Notes under the pieces: generated by a model
Databases searched by the model: none
Told to the model about the DNA's origin: nothing
What the model saw: only the letters and a program-made list of their open reading frames with translations
Shown: positions 25,191 through 30,373 of the stretch, in pieces
Layout: each line of letters begins with the position of its first letter
Position numbering within the stretch: position 1 is the first letter of the stretch
Translations under genes and position numbers: made by a program
Source: Clostridia bacterium
GTDB lineage: Bacteria; Bacillota_A; Clostridia; Oscillospirales; QAKW01
Reading direction: 5' to 3'
Assembly (NCBI GenBank): GCA_017396865.1
Contig: JAFQKO010000127.1
Location: forward strand, 1-30,373
DNA length: 30,373 bases

Positions 25191-25743
25191 ATATGGCAAA
25201 CGTTAAATAATAGTCTTTGGTTTGAACGGTGTGGAGGCGATCTTTTATTTCCGCCAGATGAACGGATCCCATTCCCGCGAGCCCAATTCCGATTAATTTA
25301 GTATAGGCTTCTTTTGCAGTCCATAACTCGAAAAAGTTTGTTTGCGGATCAGAATTGAGATAGGCTAATTCGGCATCATCGCAATAACGGTGAATGATTC
25401 TCGGATCGATGGTGCGCAGGAACTCAATGTCAACGCCTATCGGCTTGTCGCTTACGGCGCAGACGACGATTCCCTTGGAATGGCTGACACTAAAATGAAT
25501 TGGTAGATCAATTGCGTGGGGCTTTCCATGCTCATCGATTGAAAAATTTACGGAATCTGCATGGATACCAAACCATTCGGCAATCAGCTTTCTCGAGAGC
25601 ATATCAGAGGCCACGATCGATTTTTTTGCCGTTTCATTGATCGTTTGATTGACGCGTGCTTTTTTGCTTGAATCCATCATGCGATAGAAGAGAAAAAAAT
25701 CTCGTTCGCTCATGGAGCTTGTGTTGTAAAAAGACCAGATCAT
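25189..25743 (-). CDS. 4'-phosphopantetheinyl transferase, Sfp type
   Basis: Transfers the phosphopantetheine arm of CoA to a serine of carrier proteins. The 184-residue chain has the Sfp-type pattern GKPHA, HFSVSHSKG (83-91), IGVDIE with Mg-binding D105 and E107, and WTAKEAYTKLIGIGL (W141, K144, E145), matching the (I/V)G(I/V)D...WxxKExxxK signature. No fatty acid, polyketide or peptide synthetase genes lie nearby, so its target (primary ACP or a specialised carrier) cannot be told. It runs opposite to its neighbours, has its own likely promoter, and ends at the shared terminator with leuS. No strong ribosome binding site is seen before the ATG, only AAGAAAGATG. Confidence 0.9.
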   Translation of the reverse strand: MIWSFYNTSSMSERDFFLFYRMMDSSKKARVNQTINETAKKSIVASDMLSRKLIAEWFGIHADSVNFSIDEHGKPHAIDLPIHFSVSHSKGIVVCAVSDKPIGVDIEFLRTIDPRIIHRYCDDAELAYLNSDPQTNFFELWTAKEAYTKLIGIGLAGMGSVHLAEIKDRLHTVQTKDYYLTFAI

Positions 25744-25776
25744 ACATTGTCATCTTTCTTTGAAATATTTTATAAA

Positions 25777-25805
25777 ATTATATCACGCAAATGTTGAAAA
25801 AACAA
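25777..25805 (-). promoter_or_regulatory. Possible promoter of the phosphopantetheinyl transferase gene
   Basis: Minus strand TTGTTT (25800-25805), a 17-bp spacer and perfect TATAAT (25777-25782), 34 bases before the start codon. Confidence 0.6.
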
Positions 25806-25806
25806 G

Positions 25807-26232
25807 TTAAAGAAACTTCATAAATGCTTCGATGCTCCGTTCGTCGGCCTTTTTGAGCGTATAGGCTAATTCTAAAATGCGATGGTTATCTCCCGAATAT
25901 CGCTCAATACGGCGTGAATCCTTGAGGAGCGCTGCGGTTCCGCGGCGAATCAATCGAGCTGCAGAATGCGTGGATGAGGGAGCGAGGAAAGGGCCTGCTT
26001 TTGCCTGAGCGGCAGCGGTGATACGTGTTAAACTGTTTATGCTTTTGGGCTCAAATCCTAAGGCAACAAGTTCGGTTGATGCATTTGCAAAAATGCTGTG
26101 ATATTGATAAAACTGTGTTTCTAAGACTTGTATAATAGCAATGTCATGCTGCGTTTTCTGAAACTCTTTTAGTTTGATTTTTCTGATTTCGGTTGCTTTT
26201 CGGATGTATTGCAAAAGTTGCTTGCTTTTCAA
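25807..26232 (-). CDS. Uncharacterised small helical protein
   Basis: A 141-residue protein I do not recognise. It is probably mostly helical and cytoplasmic: there is no signal peptide, no membrane segment and only short hydrophobic runs. The N-terminal third is rich in Lys and Gln (KATEIRKIKLKEFQKTQHD). A middle section (ALGFEPKSINSLTRITAAAQ) is followed by a basic stretch (ARLIRRGTAALLKDSRRIER). The start appears to be TTG at 26232, because GGAGG (minus strand, 26242-26246) lies nine bases before it and no in-frame ATG is close. It may share a transcript with the downstream PPTase gene (63-base gap, no terminator seen). It is divergent from the tRNA unit. A real gene is likely from the ribosome binding site and position; no function is proposed. 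Confidence 0.6.
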   Translation of the reverse strand: MKSKQLLQYIRKATEIRKIKLKEFQKTQHDIAIIQVLETQFYQYHSIFANASTELVALGFEPKSINSLTRITAAAQAKAGPFLAPSSTHSAARLIRRGTAALLKDSRRIERYSGDNHRILELAYTLKKADERSIEAFMKFL

Positions 26233-26291
26233 GAAATCTCGCCTCCATGCAATAGGTTACCCGCAATTTTTGTTTTTATTTTCAAAAACGC

Positions 26292-26320
26292 TTGACATTG
26301 CAAGGGGAGTATGCTAATAT
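26292..26320 (+). promoter_or_regulatory. Promoter of the tRNA-Gly/tRNA-Arg unit
   Basis: Perfect TTGACA (26292-26297), a 17-bp spacer and TAATAT (26315-26320), ending 15 bases before the first tRNA. It fits a strong stable-RNA promoter. Confidence 0.85.
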
Positions 26321-26335
26321 ATTTAGGCGATAATT

Positions 26336-26410
26336 GCGGGTGTAGCACATCGGCTAGTGCATCGGCCTTCCAAGCCGAGGAGGTGGGTTCGATTCCCATC
26401 ACCCGCTCCA
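26336..26410 (+). tRNA. tRNA-Gly (anticodon UCC)
   Basis: Cloverleaf read by eye: acceptor GCGGGTG pairs with CACCCGC (26400-26406), the discriminator is T and CCA is encoded. The D arm is GCACATCGGCTAGTGC. The anticodon arm is TCGGC CTTCCAA GCCGA with anticodon TCC, decoding GGA/GGN glycine. The T arm is GTGGG TTCGATT CCCAT. It heads a two-tRNA transcript. Confidence 0.96.
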
Positions 26411-26416
26411 TCAGTT

Positions 26417-26493
<77 letters not shown>

Positions 26494-26503
26494 TATCGAA
26501 AAG

Positions 26504-26543
26504 TGGCTTAAACCAAGCATTCATGCGGGTTTGAGCCATTTTT
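26504..26543 (+). terminator. Terminator of the tRNA unit
   Basis: TGGCTTAAACC (26504-26514) pairs with GGTTTGAGCCA (26528-26538), 11 pairs with one G-T. A small GCA/TGC stem may extend into the loop. A T-run starts at 26539. Confidence 0.85.
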
Positions 26544-26563
26544 CTTTTTTTGATTTTTTTACT

Positions 26564-26583
26564 GTAAAGTTATAATGCTTTAC
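26564..26583. repeat. Inverted repeat around a TATAAT box upstream of the germination operon
   Basis: GTAAAG (26564-26569) and CTTTAC (26578-26583) flank TTATAATG. TATAAT at 26571-26576 could be a -10, but only poor -35 matches lie 15-16 bases upstream. It could be an operator or a chance palindrome. The rest of the 108-base gap before the gene holds only a ribosome binding site (GGGAGG, 26639-26644). Confidence 0.4.
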
Positions 26584-26651
26584 GAATGGCACTCCTTGAT
26601 TTCGTAATAAATTCGCGTTTGTTTGAGAATAATGAACAGGGAGGATGATTT

Positions 26652-28085
26652 ATGAAGCTATGCAATTCTTTTGAAAAAAACCTAAAACTATTTAAAAATG
26701 CCTTTCAGCGGGATGCTACGTTTAAGATGAAACGAATACAAAATCCGCATCATCCCGAGATTCAAATCATTGCGCTGATGTCCGGAGCAATGGTTAGCAA
26801 TGATATTGTGAACAGAGACGTAGTTGCCGGTTTGGAAACGAACCGATACGAACCGACTCCGGAAGGCGCGGTGGCCGGCGGCATATCGTGCCATAATCTT
26901 GAGATTACCGACGATTTACAGAAGGCTTTAATGCAGATTGGAGCGGGAGATTGCGTCGTATTAATTGGCGATGCCGCGCGTTGTATAATTGTTGATACCA
27001 AGGGGATGGCGCAGAGAAGCAACAGCGTTCCCGAAACGGAGATCTCGTTGTTGGGGCCTCAGGACGGTTTTAATGAGAATATTATGGCAAATCTCGGCCT
27101 TTTAAAAAAACGAATTGCTTCCCCAAAGTTGAAAAGTGAGTTTTTTGTTTGCGGCAAACAGTCGAACAATAAACTGGCGATTTGCTATTTGGAGGATGTT
27201 GTTCGTCCTGCCTTGGTTGAAGAGATAAAGCAACGCTTGAATACGATTGATATTGATTTTGTGCCGGATGGAAACATATTGGCCGAGTTAATTCGCGATT
27301 GTCCGTGGTCAGTTTTTAAAACGGTGGGCAAAACATCACGTCCCGACGTACTTGCGTCTAAGCTGATGGAGGGGAGGATTGGCGTGATATTGGACGGATC
27401 ACCCGTTGCAATCACGTTACCATATATTTTTGCCGAGAGCTTTCAAAGTCCTGATGATTATTATCAAAGTGTTTTATACGCGAATATTGGCCGAGTGCTG
27501 CGTTTTTTAGGCTTTATTTTATCCGTTTTTTTACCCGGCTTTTATTTGGCTGTTGTTAATTATAATCCGGGTGTACTTCCCGCACATTGGCTGTATACGG
27601 CAATGGCATCTTCGGCGGGCGTCCCCATTTCGACCTTTTCGGAGATGCTTCTGCTCTTTTTTGCCTTTGAAATTTTGCGCGAAACAGGTACGAGAATGCC
27701 GGCGGGATTGGGGCTTGCATTGAACATTGTCGGAGCGGTAATTTTGGGAGATGCGGCAGTCACAAGCAATATTGTTTCTACGCCGATGGTGATTATCGTA
27801 GCCTTTTCCGGTGTGACCGGATTGATGGTGAAGGATTTAAAGGGGCCGGTCTTTTATTTGCGTTTGCTTGGAATCTTTGCGGGTGCTTTCTTTGGGTTGC
27901 CCGGGATTGCATTTGCCGCCGTAATTGTTTTGATGATACCGGCGTCGATGCATTCGATGGGTGTGCCGTTTTTGTATACACTCGGCAGACGGATCGGAAC
28001 GCAGGATACGTTGGTGCGCGTTCCGTATTGGCGAATGATTTGGCGTCAAGCAAGATTTAGCCTTAACAGGAGGCGGCAGCGATGA
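26652..28085 (+). CDS. Spore germination protein, GerAA family
   Basis: The A subunit of GerA-type germinant receptors, which sit in the inner spore membrane and respond to small-molecule germinants. The N-terminal soluble part (about 1-270) holds the family motifs LLGPQDGFNENIMANLGLLKKRI (133-155; usual form GPxExFxE), AELIRDCPWSVF, KLMEGRIGVILDGSP and LPYIFAESFQSPDDYY (256-271). Several membrane segments follow at about 284-303, 327-345, 352-372, 376-393 and 402-432, then a basic tail (RRRQR). At 477 residues it is close to the usual 480-500. GGGAGG lies seven bases before the ATG. It overlaps the next gene in ATGA and starts a three-gene operon with the GerAC-like and permease-like genes. 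It could alternatively be a SpoVAF-type relative, but the neighbours favour a receptor. Confidence 0.92.
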   Translation: MKLCNSFEKNLKLFKNAFQRDATFKMKRIQNPHHPEIQIIALMSGAMVSNDIVNRDVVAGLETNRYEPTPEGAVAGGISCHNLEITDDLQKALMQIGAGDCVVLIGDAARCIIVDTKGMAQRSNSVPETEISLLGPQDGFNENIMANLGLLKKRIASPKLKSEFFVCGKQSNNKLAICYLEDVVRPALVEEIKQRLNTIDIDFVPDGNILAELIRDCPWSVFKTVGKTSRPDVLASKLMEGRIGVILDGSPVAITLPYIFAESFQSPDDYYQSVLYANIGRVLRFLGFILSVFLPGFYLAVVNYNPGVLPAHWLYTAMASSAGVPISTFSEMLLLFFAFEILRETGTRMPAGLGLALNIVGAVILGDAAVTSNIVSTPMVIIVAFSGVTGLMVKDLKGPVFYLRLLGIFAGAFFGLPGIAFAAVIVLMIPASMHSMGVPFLYTLGRRIGTQDTLVRVPYWRMIWRQARFSLNRRRQR

Positions 28086-28639
28086 GGATCAATATAAAAG
28101 CAGTTCTGATCGGTATTTTTCTTATTTTTGCGGTGATTGGTGCTTTGTTTTTGCCCCGCCGCGATTTACGAAAATTGGCGCAGGTGGCAGGCATAGCCTT
28201 GGATATTGCAGACGATAAGATCGTGGCAGCATTTGAACTGTACGTTCCCGCGGTTGATCAGCCGATCGGGAGTGAGCGGAGTGTTGTTTACGGAACGGGT
28301 GAAACCCTTGAAGAGTGTGTGGACTCGGTAAAGCGGCGCTTTGGAGCAGAACTTTATCTAAATGATGCATCTGTTTTGATTTTGGGCTCCGAACGCTTGA
28401 ATGATGCGGTTCGTTCCTACTATTCGGTTCTTGCCCACGATCACATGGACCTGCCTGTTTTCTATGCTTATCATCAGTCGGCGGCGGAAATCTTTGAGGG
28501 TGAAGGAACGGTGATTTCAACAGAGCTTGCCGCAAGTGCAGAAGCCTTAGGAGAATTTCAAACGATTCGCGACCTTATGAACGATGAAGGAAAACAAGCG
28601 TGGGTTCGGGGAAGAGGAGCGTATGAGATTGTATTGTAA
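28082..28639 (+). CDS. GerAC-like germination protein, N-terminal domain only
   Basis: A 185-residue protein that resembles the N-terminal domain of Ger(x)C lipoproteins. A hydrophobic N-terminal segment (VLIGIFLIFAVIGALFL, 8-24) is followed by PRRDLRKLAQVAGIALDIADDKI, which lines up with the family's CWDRxELxxLAxVxGIGID pattern. YGTGETLEECVDSVKRRFGAELYLNDASVLILG also fits. Two differences stand out. The lipobox Cys-Trp is replaced by Leu-Pro, so lipidation looks impossible and the N-terminus is more likely a membrane anchor. The chain also ends where the second and third domains of a roughly 370-residue GerAC would begin. The reading frame is clean and overlaps its neighbours on both sides, so this looks like a reduced protein rather than a broken gene. 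Assignment is by pattern only. Confidence 0.72.
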   Translation: MRINIKAVLIGIFLIFAVIGALFLPRRDLRKLAQVAGIALDIADDKIVAAFELYVPAVDQPIGSERSVVYGTGETLEECVDSVKRRFGAELYLNDASVLILGSERLNDAVRSYYSVLAHDHMDLPVFYAYHQSAAEIFEGEGTVISTELAASAEALGEFQTIRDLMNDEGKQAWVRGRGAYEIVL

Positions 28640-29357
28640 GCTTCGTTTAATGTTGGGATGCAGCGCTGCATTCGGATGGTTTATTTTGCGGGATATTTCA
28701 TTTCACGCGGTGCTGCCGATGATCCCGCTCGGGTTGCTCTATTACGTTATTGCACGGCGTTTTCGGGGTTCCTTTTGGCTAAATGCCGCTACGGCGGCGG
28801 GAACTGCTTTAATTGCAACGACTGCAGTGGGAGAAGGGGTGTTCGACGGCAATGGTTATTTGTCGTTGCTTTGTTTATTGCTTGCTGTTGGAGTGGGTGC
28901 GATCGGAATGTCGAAGGTTGAGCTTTCGAGAATCAGCGGGTGGTGGATTGCAGCGTTTTTTGCGTCTTATTGTTTGATGTTCATTGCAACATTTCCCGGT
29001 ATACGTTTTCGCACAGAGCTACCGCTTTTGGCCGAGTGGTCGGACGTTTTGGTTTTGTATTTGCTTGCTTTTATTGAGCCCTTGAGTCTTGGCCGTGATT
29101 ATCGCGGATCTCCGTTCCTTCTCGGTGTATTGCTGCTTCCCTTCAGCGTTGTGTCGTTCCTTGCATTGGGGGACGGTGCGTTTGAATTGGCTGAATATCC
29201 GTATCTGTCCGTGTGGTCCGGTGTCGCCGTATCGGCATTTCATCATCTGGAGGGGATCATCCTTTGCCTGTATTTCGGTGTTGCGGCTTTGCGCGTCGCA
29301 TTCTTTTTTGTTGAAATTCAAAAAATCCATTGCAATCGTTTAGAGGGTATGTTATAA
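28623..29357 (+). CDS. Short membrane protein in GerAB position, probable GerAB-like permease
   Basis: A 244-residue, very hydrophobic protein with about eight predicted membrane segments (for example HAVLPMIPLGLLYYVIA, LSLLCLLLAVGVGAIG, WWIAAFFASYCLMFIA, LLGVLLLPFSVVSFLAL, LEGIILCLYFGVAALRVAFF). Its place after GerAA and GerAC-like genes, and a C-terminal EYPYLSVWSGVAVSAFHHLEGI segment recalling the YP...R.E region near the end of GerAB, suggest a GerAB germinant permease. Normal GerAB has about 365 residues and ten segments, so two or so would be missing. ATG 28623 is preferred: AGAGGAG is just before it, and it overlaps the previous gene by 17 bases. ATG 28584 has no site. Family membership is inferred mainly from context. 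Confidence 0.6.
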   Translation: MRLYCKLRLMLGCSAAFGWFILRDISFHAVLPMIPLGLLYYVIARRFRGSFWLNAATAAGTALIATTAVGEGVFDGNGYLSLLCLLLAVGVGAIGMSKVELSRISGWWIAAFFASYCLMFIATFPGIRFRTELPLLAEWSDVLVLYLLAFIEPLSLGRDYRGSPFLLGVLLLPFSVVSFLALGDGAFELAEYPYLSVWSGVAVSAFHHLEGIILCLYFGVAALRVAFFFVEIQKIHCNRLEGML

Positions 29358-29358
29358 T
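29330..29358 (+). promoter_or_regulatory. Promoter of the ThuA-like gene
   Basis: TTGCAA (29330-29335), a 17-bp spacer and perfect TATAAT (29353-29358). It overlaps the last codons of the upstream membrane protein gene. Confidence 0.75.
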
Positions 29359-29407
29359 TTCCTTAGATTAAATGCCGAGTTGCGGTAAAATATCGGAGGA
29401 TAAAACT

Positions 29408-30199
29408 ATGATTAAAGTCACTGTATGGAACGAGTATTTGCATGAGGACCCCGAGCATCCAAAGAGCAATGAAAGATCAATTCAATGCCATCCCAACGGG
29501 TTGCATGAAACGATCGCCGAGATTGTTCGTGAATTGGGCGACGACAAGGTTCAGGTTCGTACTGCTGTTCTGAAGCAGCCCGAGCACGGCTTGACTCAAG
29601 AAGTATTGGACGATACCGACGTTCTTCTTTGGTGGGGTCATATGGGCCATCATTTGGTTGAAGATGAAATTGTTAACCGTGTTTATAAGCGCGTTTTGGA
29701 GGGTATGGGTCTGGTTGTTCTCCATTCCGGCCATCATTCCAAGATTTTCAAGAAGCTGAACGGTACCACTTGTAATTTGAAATGGATGGACGGCGCTTAT
29801 GAGCGTTTGTTTACCATCGATCCTGCCCATCCCATTGCTCGCGGCATTCCCGCCGAGTTTGAGCTTGGCATCGAAGAGTGCTACGGCGAGTTCTTTGATA
29901 TTGCAAAGCCCGATTCCGTTATCTTCCAGGGCTGGTTTGATTGTGGCGAGGTTTTCCGCAGCGGTTGTACTTTTACTCGTGGCTACGGCCGTATCTTCTA
30001 TCTCCAGCCCGGTCATGAAACCAATACTGCTTATCAGAATCCCCATATTCGCCGTATTATTCAGAATGCAGTTGAATGGTGCTATTCTGACATCAAGCGT
30101 CCTTACATCGACGCGCCCAAGATTGAAAATTCTTTGGAAGATCTTCGTTTGGGGAAAGCAGATGGCGACTATCTGAAGCACTTTAATGACAGCATCTAA
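29408..30199 (+). CDS. ThuA-like (trehalose utilization) domain protein
   Basis: A 263-residue soluble protein of the ThuA family, which has a class I glutamine amidotransferase-like fold and is linked to sugar metabolism in some bacteria; its reaction here is unknown. Visible features: a first strand [33 protein letters not shown], the central [17 protein letters not shown] turn, [13 protein letters not shown], and the late [31 protein letters not shown] typical of the family. ATG 29408 is chosen because GGAGG (29395-29399) lies eight bases upstream; an in-frame ATG at 29372 has no such site. The gene has its own promoter and terminator, so it is monocistronic. Its codon use (frequent CCC, CGC, GGC, AAG) resembles the oxidoreductase at the window start and suggests high expression. 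Confidence 0.85.
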   Translation: MIKVTVWNEYLHEDPEHPKSNERSIQCHPNGLHETIAEIVRELGDDKVQVRTAVLKQPEHGLTQEVLDDTDVLLWWGHMGHHLVEDEIVNRVYKRVLEGMGLVVLHSGHHSKIFKKLNGTTCNLKWMDGAYERLFTIDPAHPIARGIPAEFELGIEECYGEFFDIAKPDSVIFQGWFDCGEVFRSGCTFTRGYGRIFYLQPGHETNTAYQNPHIRRIIQNAVEWCYSDIKRPYIDAPKIENSLEDLRLGKADGDYLKHFNDSI

Positions 30200-30209
30200 G
30201 TAATGTATC

Positions 30210-30237
30210 GAGGGTGGCATTTGCCACCCTCTTTTTT
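30210..30237 (+). terminator. Terminator of the ThuA-like gene
   Basis: GAGGGTGGCA (30210-30219) pairs with TGCCACCCTC (30222-30231), followed by six T. Confidence 0.93.
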
Positions 30238-30293
30238 GTAGACGAAAACCACGCGATAGTCGCGTGGTTCAAAAAAAGGTTTACCGATGAAAA

Positions 30294-30359
30294 AAATCCT
30301 CCGATTGTGATAAAATAGGAACGACCTGCCAGTCGAACCAGAACACAATCGGAGGATTT
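30294..30359 (+). promoter_or_regulatory. RBS-sequestering leader hairpin of the transposase gene
   Basis: AAATCCTCCGATTGTG (30294-30309) pairs perfectly with CACAATCGGAGGATTT (30344-30359). The ribosome binding site GGAGG (30351-30355) is buried in the 3' arm, while its complement CCTCC lies in the 5' arm. A small CGAC/GTCG stem sits in the loop. Confidence 0.82.
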
Positions 30360-30363
30360 ATCT

Positions 30364-30373
30364 ATGAAAAATG
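30364..30373 (+). CDS. tnpA: Putative IS200-type transposase TnpA, first codons only
   Basis: Only ATG AAA AAT G is inside the window (Met-Lys-Asn). The start is supported by GGAGG at 30351-30355, eight bases upstream, and by the leader hairpin and element-end hairpin just before it. If correct, the gene continues past the window as a roughly 150-residue Y1 tyrosine transposase with an HUH motif. Identity rests on context, not on the three visible residues. Confidence 0.5.

Larger units (their letters stand above)
30241..30373 (+). mobile_element. Left end of an IS200/IS605-family insertion sequence
   Basis: The window ends inside what looks like an IS200-type element. A near-terminal hairpin, AACCACGCGA (30247-30256) with TCGCGTGGTT (30260-30269) and a three-base loop, resembles the subterminal hairpins bound by Y1 transposases. 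A second, 16-bp perfect stem (30294-30309 with 30344-30359) encloses the CGGAGG ribosome binding site just before an ATG. This matches the known IS200 leader that shuts off translation of tnpA from outside transcripts. These elements have no terminal inverted repeats, so the exact boundary cannot be fixed; it should lie shortly before 30247. Confidence 0.7.

Noticed and set aside
22506..25199. Very long open frame on the minus strand opposite leuS (about 900 codons)
   Set aside because: It lies wholly antisense to leuS, rsfS and the terminator and has no recognisable motifs. Long antisense frames arise from the codon bias of the real gene.

Overview
The window looks like a chromosomal segment from an anaerobic, endospore-forming Clostridia-type member of the Bacillota. 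The reasons are a pyruvate:ferredoxin oxidoreductase, a GerA-type spore germination operon, the Firmicutes-style yhbY-nadD/yqeK-rsfS cluster, strong AGGAGG ribosome binding sites, and TTGACA/TATAAT promoters with 17-bp spacers. Nothing here fixes the genus.

Layout. (1) 1-802: 3' end of a pyruvate:ferredoxin oxidoreductase gene and its terminator. (2) 826-10268: a tightly packed nine-gene aromatic amino acid operon: aminotransferase, pheA, aroB, aroC, fused aroE-aroK, aroQ, aroA, tyrA and DAHP synthase. It has one consensus promoter, then a short leader peptide rich in Tyr and Phe codons, then mutually exclusive hairpins ending in an intrinsic terminator. This reads as a translation-coupled attenuator. 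The operon encodes every step from PEP plus erythrose-4-phosphate to phenylpyruvate and 4-hydroxyphenylpyruvate, plus a transaminase. (3) 10283-10627, minus strand: rnpB, convergent with the aro operon (shared bidirectional terminator) and back to back with murD. (4) 10733-15138: murD followed by three tandem M42 aminopeptidase paralogues. (5) 15140-25189: a housekeeping block of smc, ftsY, rph, rdgB, yhbY, a nadD-yqeK fusion, rsfS and leuS, ended by a bidirectional terminator. (6) 25189-26246, minus strand: an Sfp-type phosphopantetheinyl transferase and an unrecognised 141-residue protein. (7) 26292-26543: a tRNA-Gly(UCC)/tRNA-Arg(UCU) unit with promoter and terminator. (8) 26652-29357: a three-gene germinant receptor-like operon. 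Its GerAA subunit is normal, but the GerAC-like subunit is N-domain-only with no lipobox cysteine, and the GerAB-like permease is short. (9) 29330-30237: a monocistronic ThuA-like gene. (10) 30241-30373: the left end of an IS200/IS605-type insertion sequence, with a tip hairpin and a leader hairpin that sequesters the tnpA ribosome binding site. It is cut by the window end.

The most interesting items are the Tyr/Phe leader-peptide attenuator in front of a complete aro-phe-tyr operon (Firmicutes more often use T-boxes or protein regulators for such genes) and the pared-down germination receptor operon. Gene fusions (AroE-AroK, NadD-YqeK) and the M42 triplet are secondary points. No sequence searches were possible. 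Functional calls rest on recognised motifs, and RNA structures were paired by eye.
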